From Candidatus Sulfotelmatobacter sp. (GTDB lineage: Bacteria > Acidobacteriota > Terriglobia > Terriglobales > Acidobacteriaceae): 64,000 nucleotides of DNA. A model generated the notes under the pieces. The model made no database searches and was not told where the DNA came from. It was given only the letters and a program-made list of their open reading frames with translations. Position 1 is the stretch's first letter, and every line of letters begins with the position of its first letter. A program made the position numbers and the translations under genes. Location: NCBI GenBank assembly GCA_036500765.1, contig DASYBM010000004.1, positions 1,550,001-1,614,000 of the forward strand, written 5' to 3'. Positions 46,157 through 53,634 of the stretch are shown piece by piece.

Positions 46157-46365
46157 CGCCTAGCTATACGCACCGGGCTCAGATGTAAAGCCTTCAGATC
46201 TGTTGTTCCGAAGCAACCCATCTGATGTGCCGGCATCCTTCCGAGCTCGACCCGGCAAGATAATGCTTTTCGGCTCATTCAGAAACAAGTGCACGCCCCA
46301 GCGAGGGAGTCCTACCACTGACAAGCCGCAGTCGCACCATCTAAATGGGACCTAGTCTTGCTTCC

Positions 46366-47064
46366 TTAGAGCCGGACCTTGCGCCGTACTACAAAACCCA
46401 GACCGAGCAGTCCGGCACCCATGAAGCCCAACGAATTGGGTTCGGGGGTGGTGACTGCCGTCGTTCCGCCCATGTCCTGAATATTGCCGCCGTTGTAGTT
46501 GCCGCAGCCGCTGCAGACAGGTGCGCCCTTAAAGGTGAACAGAAGCTGGGTGGTTTCGCCGACAACCTTCGTTCCATTCGCCCAAGTACCTGTGATCGCT
46601 CCTGTTAGGTCGTAGTGGCAAACCGTCTTCGCACCCGAGCCGGTACAGCCATTATCGATCCACGAAACCGCTCCCGAGAACTGCCCCATGAAAATGGTCC
46701 CTGTGTAGCCGTTCCACGATCCATTGATCGTGAAGCTATTCGGACCGCCTGGATTCCAGCTTGCAATCTGTCCCCCACCGGCATAGGAGCCGTAAAGGTC
46801 CCCGGAGATGAGGGATCCAGTTGAAAACGACATCGTTGAACCTGGCGCCTGAGTGAAAATCCCAATGCTGAGTACCCCTGAGTTCGTTAGAGTGAACGGT
46901 CCAGTGACGCCCGAAGCGGACGTTCCTGCGGCGCCGCCGCCGTTGAAGGTAACGATGGTATCGCTACTAGCATGAGCCATGATGGGAACAAACAGCAAGG
47001 CCAATACTGTAGCGGCTAAGAAGCGTTGAACAACACGAGTGGACGCGCGAGTTTTAGTGGGCAT
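46366..47064 (-). CDS. PEP-CTERM sorting-domain protein 1
   Basis: This 232-aa exported protein has a signal peptide (FLAATVLALLFVPIMAHA), a Gly/Ser/Thr-rich beta body with a CSGC motif, and a C-terminal PEP-CTERM tail. The tail is Pro207-Glu-Pro209, a hydrophobic helix (LGFMGAGLLGLGFVV) and Arg-Arg-Lys. Such tails are cut by exosortase/archaeosortase-type enzymes during export of surface or matrix proteins. No exosortase is in this window. It is about half identical by eye to the next PEP-CTERM protein and shares its promoter element, so a tandem duplication is likely. AGGAGGG precedes the ATG. Confidence 0.82.
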   Translation of the reverse strand: MPTKTRASTRVVQRFLAATVLALLFVPIMAHASSDTIVTFNGGGAAGTSASGVTGPFTLTNSGVLSIGIFTQAPGSTMSFSTGSLISGDLYGSYAGGGQIASWNPGGPNSFTINGSWNGYTGTIFMGQFSGAVSWIDNGCTGSGAKTVCHYDLTGAITGTWANGTKVVGETTQLLFTFKGAPVCSGCGNYNGGNIQDMGGTTAVTTPEPNSLGFMGAGLLGLGFVVRRKVRL

Positions 47065-47110
47065 TAGACATCCCTCCTAGTATCGTACTTTGAGGGCTAA
47101 GGTAAATCCT

Positions 47111-47132
47111 GTAATCCCCCAAATAGGGTATT
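47111..47132 (-). promoter_or_regulatory. GGGGGATTAC element upstream of PEP-CTERM gene 1
   Basis: The minus strand reads AATACCC-TATTTGGGGGATTAC, ending exactly 46 nt before the ATG. A possible -10 (TACGAT) starts 23 nt after the element. The same element at identical spacing precedes PEP-CTERM gene 2 and the 71-aa gene at 51399-51614. It is probably an activator or operator site. Confidence 0.62.
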
Positions 47133-47283
47133 CTCACCAGAGGGTGGCTTTGGCGGGGAGCTAGGCGATAGCGGAAGGAGCATAACCCCCAAGAAGACCG
47201 AACGAAGGAACAGCTTAGCGGAGCGAGCCAAAGGGCGATGAACAATTCTTAGGTTTCGCTGCTCGGCGTCCCCCAAAGAAATA

Positions 47284-47332
47284 CAGCGCTGGTAGAAGAC
47301 ACGCACGCGAGACGTGCCTTCCAACAGCGCTG
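47284..47332 (-). repeat. Structured hairpin element, copy 2
   Basis: On the minus strand the outer stem CAGCGCTG/CAGCGCTG and inner stem GGAAGGCACG/CGTGTCTTCT flank a short loop, 207 bp beyond the stop of PEP-CTERM gene 2. Against copy 1, outer-stem changes keep the pairing (A-U to G-C, U-G to U-A), which suggests a selected RNA structure. The rest of the 474-bp gap holds no gene. Confidence 0.5.
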
Positions 47333-47538
47333 AGTTCGATCACGCGTATCCGGCCCCAAAGGAAAGCCATTATTCCCAAGCTTGTCCAAGCGACAAAACC
47401 AAATTGGCTGGCATGTGCTCGAGCACTTAATCCCCCGACGACGGCTTCCTTTCGCCTTGTCACCGCAACAAGGTAACGACGCCAACCTTAGAAGTAGCCG
47501 AGGTTGGCCACCTCAATCAGCCAAAATTCAGAATTCGA

Positions 47539-48243
47539 CTACTGTCCTACTTGTCCCTTTGCCTTGCGCTTCACCACAAATCCCAAGCCGAGCAATCCTG
47601 CGCCCATCAATCCCAACGAATTGGGCTCGGGAGTGGTGACCGACGACGTTCCGCCCAAGTCTTTAATGTTACCGCCGTTGTAGTTGCCGCAACCGGTGCA
47701 CATAGCTTTTCCAGTGTACGAGAACAAAATCTGGGTCGTCTCACCATTTACGTGGGTTCCGTTGGCCCAAGTTCCGGAGATTGGTCCCGACAGTACGTAA
47801 TGGCAGGTTTCGTTCGAAGCCGGACCAGTACACCCATTATCGATCCACGAAACGACTCCCGAGAACGCGCCGGTGAAGATAGTTCCGTTATAGCCGTTCC
47901 AGTTTCCAGTAAGGGTGAAACTGTTCGGCCCGCCACCGTTGAAAGTTGCAATTTGCCCCCCCCCAGCGTAGGTGCCATACAGGTTTCCGCCGATCATAGA
48001 TCCGGTCGAGAACGACATGTAGGAGCCCGCTCCCTGGGCAAAAACGCCAATGTAGGTTAATTGTGACCCCGACACGGAAAACGGTCCGGAGAATCCAGCA
48101 GTGGTCGTTCCGGCATTCCCGTCGAGATTGAAGATAGTAATTGAGCTGTCCGCCCGAGCCATGATAGGCACAAATAAAGCCAACACAGCAACGGCCAACC
48201 AGCGTTGAACGACAAGTGCTCCTGCGCGATTTTTTCCTGACAT
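47539..48243 (-). CDS. PEP-CTERM sorting-domain protein 2
   Basis: This 234-aa exported paralog of PEP-CTERM protein 1 has a signal peptide (WLAVAVLALFVPIMARA), a beta-rich body with the shared phrases YAGGGQIA, GPNSFT, SWIDNGCTG and CTGCGNYNGGNI, and the tail Pro205-Glu-Pro207, a hydrophobic helix, and a KRK cluster with a short extension. It is a likely surface or matrix protein processed by exosortase. The start follows GGAGGG. It is co-directional with protein 1 and shares upstream and downstream elements, so the whole unit appears duplicated. Confidence 0.82.
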   Translation of the reverse strand: MSGKNRAGALVVQRWLAVAVLALFVPIMARADSSITIFNLDGNAGTTTAGFSGPFSVSGSQLTYIGVFAQGAGSYMSFSTGSMIGGNLYGTYAGGGQIATFNGGGPNSFTLTGNWNGYNGTIFTGAFSGVVSWIDNGCTGPASNETCHYVLSGPISGTWANGTHVNGETTQILFSYTGKAMCTGCGNYNGGNIKDLGGTSSVTTPEPNSLGLMGAGLLGLGFVVKRKAKGQVGQ

Positions 48244-48289
48244 TAGACATCCCTCCTAATAGCGTACTTTGAGGGATGGGGTAAATTCT

Positions 48290-48311
48290 GTAATCCCCCA
48301 TATAGGGTATT
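48290..48311 (-). promoter_or_regulatory. GGGGGATTAC element upstream of PEP-CTERM gene 2
   Basis: The minus strand reads AATACCC-TATATGGGGGATTAC, ending 46 nt before the ATG, with TACGCT 23 nt further on as a possible -10. It differs by one base from the copy before PEP-CTERM gene 1. Confidence 0.6.
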
Positions 48312-48422
48312 CTTGGCGGGAGTCGAGACCGCATTGCGCTGAAGAGTCCGTCGAACCTTTATCTGTTATCTGTCTGCCCTTGTTTGTCTGTCCTTGCGCA
48401 TTGCGCGTTCGTTCACATTTCC

Positions 48423-48454
48423 TTAATACAGGATTAACAATAGAGACGTATGCT
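48423..48454 (+). promoter_or_regulatory. Predicted Pho box and promoter of the small zinc-ribbon gene
   Basis: TTAAT and TTAAC start 11 bp apart, and TATGCT follows after 10 nt. The segment TAACAATAGA also occurs in the pst promoter on the other strand, so the two sites share more than the half-sites. Confidence 0.58.
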
Positions 48455-48491
48455 GGCGACGCCCAGATCGTTCGCTGCGGGATCAAACCAC

Positions 48492-48722
48492 ATGAAAGAG
48501 TCAAAAGGCACAGAAGCGTGGGAGCAAATTGCCTTCACGATGCGCTGTCCGTACTGTGCCGAGGACTATCAGTTCCGACCCATGGTGGGATTGACAGGCA
48601 GTAAGGACGGGATTTTTTTCTGTAGTAAGTGCCACCATTTAGCTCGTTCCACGGATCCGGCCTTCCAGTGCCACTGCGCACATTGTCGAGACCTTAATCG
48701 TTCCAAACAACAAAGTGCCTAA
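48492..48722 (+). CDS. Small zinc-ribbon protein
   Basis: This 76-aa soluble protein has three Cys pairs: MRCPYCAEDY, FFCSKCHHLA and CHCAHC. They could form a zinc ribbon or a treble-clef-like fold. No family is recognised. The ATG was chosen because an ATG 14 codons upstream would lie inside the predicted -10 (TATGCT). It is divergent from PEP-CTERM gene 2. If the Pho box is real, this small protein is phosphate-regulated. Confidence 0.55.
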   Translation: MKESKGTEAWEQIAFTMRCPYCAEDYQFRPMVGLTGSKDGIFFCSKCHHLARSTDPAFQCHCAHCRDLNRSKQQSA

Positions 48723-48880
48723 GTGGGAAATCGGCGCTTCTGGGTAGCAGCTCACCTAATACGTGCCGAATTGAATAGGAATTGGTTTTTCCCTTCAGCG
48801 TCCTCCGCCTGCGATTAAAAACCTCAACCATCCAAGTGCTAAGTAGAATCCCGTACTTCGTAGAATCCCGAGCAAAAGAG

Positions 48881-48910
48881 AAAAGGCAGACCTTTTGCGA
48901 TCTGCCTTTT
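48881..48910 (-). terminator. Intrinsic terminator (bidirectional hairpin)
   Basis: A perfect 10-bp stem AAAAGGCAGA/TCTGCCTTTT has a 10-nt loop. On the minus strand it is followed by CTCTTTT. It sits about 30 bp beyond the stop of the third PEP-CTERM gene and may also end the zinc-ribbon transcript from the other side. Confidence 0.75.
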
Positions 48911-48939
48911 CAATCCGCTTCTGGCTTCAGGCTACGATT

Positions 48940-49653
48940 CTAGATCCCAATAAAGCGCCGCACCTTGAACGAAAGAACGGTCAGCCCCGTCCCAACCAGG
49001 AAAAGCGAGGACGGCTCGGGAATCGCTGTGGTGGTCGATCCCAAGGTGATTTGCGCCAACCCCAACTCGTCGGCCGCACCAGTGAAGGTCACCGAATGAG
49101 CCGGACCGATAAAAGCGGCGCCCACAGCGCTCCAGTTACAGTACGCTGGCGCTTTGCAGCCGCTATCGTTACCGGACAACGAAATGGTCGCCAGCAGGTT
49201 GCCGGTTCCGTTCAAACCGCTCCAGATCTGTACCAGTGCCGTCTGACCAGGCTGGAATCCTGCCGTAAAAAAGAAATTGATCCCATTCGAGAAGCCATTG
49301 GTAACATTCATCGTACCGGTTACCGACGAGCCCATGGTTCCGTTCATGAAGATCGCAGTCGTGTTGGGCACGGTACCGGTTCCGGGAATTGTTAATGGCG
49401 CGAAATTGCCCGAACCGGTGGTGCCGTTGGGCCGGGAAAAGTAGATCGATTGCAGACCGAAGAAGTTCGATGAGAATGTTATGCCGTAATTCGGGGTGCT
49501 GGCGAGACCGCTGCCGCTATAAAACCCGCCGACGGTTTGCAGGTCTCCGAGCCCCTGGAAATTCAACAGTTCCCCAGAACCCGCGAACGCTGAAGAACTC
49601 CAGAACAGAATGGAAGTGGCAAGTGCAAGACACGAGAATACCGAGCGACGCAT
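48940..49653 (-). CDS. PEP-CTERM sorting-domain protein 3
   Basis: This 237-aa exported protein has a signal peptide (LALATSILFWSSSAFA), a beta-rich body (LLNFQGLGDLQTVGGFYSG, VTFTGAADELGLAQITLG), and a PEP-CTERM tail with Pro212-Glu-Pro214, a hydrophobic helix and VRR near the end. It is a different family from PEP-CTERM proteins 1 and 2, and resembles generic PEP-CTERM proteins with an NFxG start. It lacks the GGGGGATTAC element and instead has a Pho-like repeat about 100 bp upstream. A strong terminator follows. Confidence 0.8.
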   Translation of the reverse strand: MRRSVFSCLALATSILFWSSSAFAGSGELLNFQGLGDLQTVGGFYSGSGLASTPNYGITFSSNFFGLQSIYFSRPNGTTGSGNFAPLTIPGTGTVPNTTAIFMNGTMGSSVTGTMNVTNGFSNGINFFFTAGFQPGQTALVQIWSGLNGTGNLLATISLSGNDSGCKAPAYCNWSAVGAAFIGPAHSVTFTGAADELGLAQITLGSTTTAIPEPSSLFLVGTGLTVLSFKVRRFIGI

Positions 49654-49753
49654 GGACCTTCTCCTTAGCTGATACCGACCAGCGAGTACGGCGGATGGCG
49701 AAACGTGCGAGAACAGTATCGCCAGAAGGGTATTACGAACAGATCACGCGAAT

Positions 49754-49769
49754 GTTAACAGTGTGTTAA
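49754..49769 (-). promoter_or_regulatory. Pho-box-like direct repeat upstream of PEP-CTERM gene 3
   Basis: On the minus strand TTAAC occurs twice at 11-bp spacing (plus-strand GTTAACAGTGTGTTAA). TACCCT lies 21 nt after the second half-site. It faces the PEP-CTERM gene and is divergent from the site at 49927. Confidence 0.55.
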
Positions 49770-49926
49770 TTATTGCGGAAGGCGAGTGGGGGCTTGTGGA
49801 AATCTGAGCTGCTCCGCCCGCCCATCCGCCGGCGAAACCCCCAGGACTCCGAATTCCACAATTCAGGCCTACGTACGAATTGGAAGGTTTTTGTTTTCCA
49901 CAACCCAAGAGCTTGCTGGCGAAAAA

Positions 49927-49942
49927 TTAACGTCAGCGTAAC
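49927..49942 (+). promoter_or_regulatory. Pho-box-like direct repeat upstream of the LuxR-type regulator
   Basis: TTAAC and GTAAC start 11 bp apart. CATTAT begins 8 nt after the second half-site as a possible -10. It faces the regulator gene 88 bp downstream. The roughly 375-bp divergent region holds no other feature I can support. Confidence 0.52.
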
Positions 49943-50029
49943 GCGGGCGTCATTATCCCGCAACAAGCTAAGGCGATACTCTCCCCGCTTAAGTTCTGAG
50001 CAAAATTAAGGAGTCTGTCAGGCGAATCA

Positions 50030-50884
50030 ATGGCGATCACCCCCCGCGCCACGGGCAATAAAGATCGGGCCAAGTTCTGGGACCTGCCGAATTCGAGTTC
50101 CGCTGACAAACCTCGGGACAGCTTTGTCGGCAGTCCAGAGTCTTCCGATCCACGTCAGTGCAACGACCCAGTCGCGCAAGCGGCGGACGACGCGCGACCT
50201 GAGGTTGAGTATTCCGCCGGCTTCACCGGCGAAAGCTCCGAACCGTCGGGTTCGGAACCGCCGAGGAGCGACGGCCTCGCCACTCCGCGTGACGTTCTGC
50301 GCGCGCTCCAGTATGGGCTCGACCTGGTACAGCATGGAGCAGCGCTGGTCGCGGGCCCTGGCCATCTTCGGCTGGCGAATCGGATGGCCAGCACAATTCT
50401 GGCCAAGAAAGATGGCATAGCGATCTCTGCAAATGGACTCGTTGCCGATCGCGCCGCGGATACTCGAGTGCTCCACAAACTCCTGCAAGACGCCATCAAC
50501 TCTCCCGAAGGTGGCGAACCGGTCGAATCGCCGCTCACGCTCCAACGCAAGAAGGCGCGGCATGCCCTCATCGTGCGGGTGGTTCCTGGACCGGGATTGG
50601 ATTGCTGGCCACATGCCGAAAGCCGCCCCGCGTTGCTGAAGCTCTACGATCAGGACTTAGGACTCGTTGTAGACGAACGCGCTCTCATTTCCCTGTACGG
50701 TCTGACAAAGGGAGAAGCCGTGCTGGCGGCGCGACTGGCCCAAGGCAAATCGATCGAGGAGGCCGCCGACGAGCTGTTCATCAGCGCACATACGGCGCGC
50801 ACGCACCTCAAACGCATTTTTATGAAGACCGACACTCATCGTCAAACCGAGCTGGTAGTGCGCATGCTGCTGACGGTTTTGTAA
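50030..50884 (+). CDS. LuxR-family transcriptional regulator with a PAS-like region
   Basis: This 284-aa cytoplasmic regulator has a disordered N-terminus (about 80 residues), then a degenerate PAS-like region (LRALQYGLDLVQHGAALVAGPGHLRLANRMA), and a C-terminal LuxR/GerE HTH (LTKGEAVLAARLAQGKSIEEAADELF, then TARTHLKRIFMKTDTHRQTELV). The layout matches PAS-HTH orphan regulators, not two-component response regulators. It lies between PEP-CTERM and HAF-repeat genes that carry the GGGGGATTAC element, so it is a candidate to bind that element (inference). The nearest AAGGAG is 16 nt from the ATG, so the start is not certain. Confidence 0.72.
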   Translation: MAITPRATGNKDRAKFWDLPNSSSADKPRDSFVGSPESSDPRQCNDPVAQAADDARPEVEYSAGFTGESSEPSGSEPPRSDGLATPRDVLRALQYGLDLVQHGAALVAGPGHLRLANRMASTILAKKDGIAISANGLVADRAADTRVLHKLLQDAINSPEGGEPVESPLTLQRKKARHALIVRVVPGPGLDCWPHAESRPALLKLYDQDLGLVVDERALISLYGLTKGEAVLAARLAQGKSIEEAADELFISAHTARTHLKRIFMKTDTHRQTELVVRMLLTVL

Positions 50885-50908
50885 TAGCCGCGCCACGTCA
50901 TGATCCAA

Positions 50909-51391
50909 CTACTTTTTGGGTCGCAGCAGCACTACCCGGTCTTCACCTTCCTGTGACCCGATCCCGACGATTTCTCCCCGGCTGTTGATGGCGAGAGCCT
51001 GAATCACTTCCCATCCGGCGCCAGGCTCCAGGAACTGGTTGAGATCGTAGAGTTTCTGGTTGTGACAGATGAACCCATGAAAGTTTTCGTCGCCATCGGT
51101 GAGAGAACCCCCGACTACATCGCCGCGGTTATTAATGCCGCGGGCGATGCTGAACGAACCGCCCAACGTCCCCAGCATCGTGCGCTTTCCCTGTTCCTGA
51201 CGAAAGGCTTCAATCCGGCCCGATCCCGGATTCAAAGACACTCCCGCGCACTGCCCGTGATCGTTCAAGGCGAGCACATCGTTCCGATTGTTGTCGAAGG
51301 GGCCTAAGTCAACCACTTCAAAGGACCCCTGGTTTTCCAGGGTTCCGTCGGTGGCGGGATCAACCGCCCGCAGTTTCACAGATGGTTTCAT
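50909..51391 (-). CDS. HAF-repeat protein
   Basis: This 160-aa protein contains HAF-type repeats. TMLGTLGGSFSIARGINNRGDVVGGS is followed by VIQALAINSRGEIVGIGSQEG, and an earlier unit has DVLALNDHGQCAGVS. HAF repeats form beta-propeller-like extracellular domains of unknown function. No signal peptide is visible from the chosen ATG, which follows GGGAGTAG; a longer frame adds 35 residues that overlap the upstream gene. It lies 7 bp after the 71-aa gene, so they are likely one transcript. It is convergent with the regulator gene. Confidence 0.65.
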   Translation of the reverse strand: MKPSVKLRAVDPATDGTLENQGSFEVVDLGPFDNNRNDVLALNDHGQCAGVSLNPGSGRIEAFRQEQGKRTMLGTLGGSFSIARGINNRGDVVGGSLTDGDENFHGFICHNQKLYDLNQFLEPGAGWEVIQALAINSRGEIVGIGSQEGEDRVVLLRPKK

Positions 51392-51398
51392 AAGGATG

Positions 51399-51614
51399 CT
51401 ACTCCCTTGTGACTGACCCTCCTTGATTTGAGAGAAATAAAAAATGGGCGCGGACCGTGTCAAGCGCCTCCGCAAGGTCACCCGCCACGCCGTCAAACAA
51501 GTGTTCGCCAGACCGGGAGCGCCAGAGGGAGTAGCTGTAAAAACTATGGTCGCGCCGCGAACTCTGTTCGATGTTGCCCCGATAGTCGTTCTGTTGAATA
51601 AGATAGCCTTCCAT
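51399..51614 (-). CDS. Small hypothetical protein preceding the HAF-repeat gene
   Basis: This 71-aa protein has no recognised family (it begins MEGYLIQQNDYRGN and includes GVAGDLAEALDTVRAHFLFL). The ATG has a good ribosome site (GGCGAGG, 8 nt). The GGGGGATTAC element lies exactly 46 nt upstream, as before PEP-CTERM genes 1 and 2, which is the main support for it being a real gene. It is the first gene of a two-gene unit with the HAF-repeat protein. There is no signal peptide or membrane segment. Confidence 0.55.
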   Translation of the reverse strand: MEGYLIQQNDYRGNIEQSSRRDHSFYSYSLWRSRSGEHLFDGVAGDLAEALDTVRAHFLFLSNQGGSVTRE

Positions 51615-51660
51615 TTTCGTAACCTCGCCTGATTACATCTTTTCAGTTCGGCCGAGGAGT

Positions 51661-51722
51661 GTAATCCCCCAAATGAGGTATTTGCGGCGCGGCCCGCGAA
51701 AATACCTTGTTTGGGGGATTAC
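51661..51722. promoter_or_regulatory. Back-to-back pair of GGGGGATTAC elements
   Basis: Two 23-bp arms, GTAATCCCCCAAATGAGGTATTT and its near reverse complement (21 of 23 positions match), are separated by 16 bp. The left arm faces the 71-aa gene at the conserved 46-nt spacing. The right arm faces the sulfotransferase side, where no start codon lies at that spacing. This may be a divergent control site or a paired binding site. Confidence 0.62.
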
Positions 51723-51867
51723 GCCGCCTCTCGGATGAGCGAGTATGCAAATGCGAGATGTTCCAGGATTACCGGCGACTCGGGTGGCTCCGTAGCGACT
51801 CAGTTCTCCGATAACATTCTGCTTTTGCACAGGTTATGAATGTTTAGTGAATCCTGCTGACAATCTC

Positions 51868-51896
51868 TTGATATGAACTAGGCATTGCGCTACGAT
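51868..51896 (+). promoter_or_regulatory. Predicted sigma-70-type promoter of the sulfotransferase gene
   Basis: TTGATA and TACGAT are separated by 17 bp, a good housekeeping-type pair, about 75 bp before the start codon. The 248-bp gap to the left contains no supported gene. Confidence 0.55.
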
Positions 51897-51970
51897 ACTT
51901 CACGCCTTCGAAAACGTGTCTGAGCGACAGCGCAAACCTATTAGTCCTGACTTTCGAAGGAGACATAGCA

Positions 51971-53086
51971 ATGAAACAGCCCGCGCCCTTAGTCGATAGG
52001 AGCTGTGCGCCAGTCTTCGTAGTTGGAAGCGCCCGTTCTGGGACGACTCTTCTCTATGATACCTTGCTCTCGGCGGGCGGCTTTGCCGTTTATCTCGGTG
52101 AATCCAATATCTTCAACCTCCTGGCGCCGCGATTCGGTGATCTCAGCGTGCGCAAGAACCGAGAGAAGATGTTGAATGTCTGGCTGGGCAGCCGGCTCTT
52201 TCGGGTCTCGGGTCTGGAACGCTCTCAAATTGAAGATAAGGTGGAACATTGCCGGAATGCCGGCGACTTTCTCAGTGCGGTGATGGGTGAGCTGGCGAGG
52301 CAGCAGAATGTCCGCCGTTGGGCCGCAAATGCGCCAGAAGAGATTCTCCACCTGGAGCATATTAAGGACACTATTCCTAATGCACTGATTATCCACGCCA
52401 TCCGTGACGGTCGAGATGTGAGCGTGTCTTTATCGGAAAAACGCTACATCCAGCCGTTCCCGTGGAAAGACCGCGAAACTCCCGAGGGCGCTGCTCTCTA
52501 CTGGGAGTGGATTGTGAAGAAAGGGAGAGCGGCCGGAGCCAAATTCGGGGGGGACTACACCGAGGTCCGGTTCGAGGAGTTGGTTCACGACCCTCGCATG
52601 GTTCTCCGGCGATTGAGCGGGTTCCTGCACCACGATCTCGACTACGATCGCATCCAGAAGACCGCGATTGGAACCGTAGCTCGCCCTAACACATCTTTCT
52701 CGGCGCAGCGGCAGCAGGGCTTCAATCCGGTTGCGCGTTGGAAAAAGCAGCTGACTCCGCAGCAACTGACCAGAATTGAAGGCTTGGTCGGCGGAACTCT
52801 GTCGGATCTGGGCTACGAGTTGGCGACATCAGGCCAAAGCGCGTGCAACAAGGCTCAGTTGGCCTGGAATCGTCTTCTGTACCGCCAGTTTTTCGAACTC
52901 AAATATCAGTCGAAGAAAAACCGTTTTCTTCGCGCTCTGCGGCCAGCGCTCACCTCGCAGTACGTGGATCAGATCGTTATAGTAGATGATCGGGTGTCGG
53001 CCAGCACGGGTAAGATCCAGAGTGGTTTTTTGACGCATGGGCCGCTCGGCGAAGTTTCCCCCGTACAGGCGATGGTCCAGCACTAA
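51971..53086 (+). CDS. Sulfotransferase-family protein 1
   Basis: This 371-aa protein is probably a PAPS-dependent sulfotransferase of the Sulfotransfer_3-like family. The 5'-phosphosulfate loop is VVGSARSGTTLLYDTLL near residue 19, and the 3'-phosphate motif is HAIRDGRDVSVSLSEKRY near residue 142. A later VRFEELVHDPRMVLRRLSGFL is typical. It would move sulfate to a sugar or small-molecule hydroxyl. The ATG follows AAGGAGA. The C-terminal 90 residues lack family signs. It heads a plus-strand locus containing an NRPS and two further sulfotransferases; the acceptor is unknown. Confidence 0.78.
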   Translation: MKQPAPLVDRSCAPVFVVGSARSGTTLLYDTLLSAGGFAVYLGESNIFNLLAPRFGDLSVRKNREKMLNVWLGSRLFRVSGLERSQIEDKVEHCRNAGDFLSAVMGELARQQNVRRWAANAPEEILHLEHIKDTIPNALIIHAIRDGRDVSVSLSEKRYIQPFPWKDRETPEGAALYWEWIVKKGRAAGAKFGGDYTEVRFEELVHDPRMVLRRLSGFLHHDLDYDRIQKTAIGTVARPNTSFSAQRQQGFNPVARWKKQLTPQQLTRIEGLVGGTLSDLGYELATSGQSACNKAQLAWNRLLYRQFFELKYQSKKNRFLRALRPALTSQYVDQIVIVDDRVSASTGKIQSGFLTHGPLGEVSPVQAMVQH

Positions 53087-53105
53087 TAACTAAAGAAGGG
53101 TTGCC

Positions 53106-53498
53106 ATGAAGTTTTTCGAGATAGCAGCGGCTGCGCTCCTCTTGGCAGCTTCGATACAGTCCGGGGCGCAGTCCGCAGGCCAATACCACCATTCCGAGCG
53201 GATACCTCACTACGATCCACTTAAGACCAGTGGCAACAACCATTTGCCACGTTCCACGGCGATTCCCGCCAACCTCGGAAAATCGACGAGCCATACCTCG
53301 GAGCTTGACCGTTTGGAACACAATAATTCGACTCAACTTCTGTCTGAGTCGAAACGGAGTGCAAAATCGGGGACGTCATCGGGGCACCCGATCGAGTCGA
53401 AGGCCTCCGACCGCGGAACCCCAATTAGCTTCTCGTATCGCCCTCCTCAGACCGGTCAGATGTACAGAACGTCAGCCCCGGGAAGCCGCCGGCACTAA
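53106..53498 (+). CDS. Small secreted hypothetical protein
   Basis: This 130-aa protein has a clear signal peptide (IAAAALLLAASIQSGAQS). The mature part is hydrophilic and rich in Ser, His, Arg and Pro, with low predicted order, and ends RTSAPGSRRH. No family or motif is recognised. It starts 19 bp after the sulfotransferase gene, with GAAGGGTTGCC before the ATG, so the two are likely co-transcribed. Confidence 0.58.
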   Translation: MKFFEIAAAALLLAASIQSGAQSAGQYHHSERIPHYDPLKTSGNNHLPRSTAIPANLGKSTSHTSELDRLEHNNSTQLLSESKRSAKSGTSSGHPIESKASDRGTPISFSYRPPQTGQMYRTSAPGSRRH

Positions 53499-53634
53499 GC
53501 GGTTCGGCCCAATGTTCGCCCCCCGCCATCCGGCTTTAGTCGCCTCTTCCCAGACCATTCCTCTGCGGAGCGTATCGCCAGTTCTCGACGAATCGCTCTT
53601 GATCATCACTAGCGGTTACAAAAGTTATCTGCAA

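Noticed and set aside
47065-48312. Sigma-54 promoter for the PEP-CTERM genes, as in some proteobacterial regulons
   Set aside because: No TGGCAC-N5-TTGC pattern was found upstream; a different shared element is present instead.
51751-51814. Possible 18-20 codon peptide after the right-hand GGGGGATTAC arm
   Set aside because: No ribosome site, and the start is not at the 46-nt spacing seen at the other copies.
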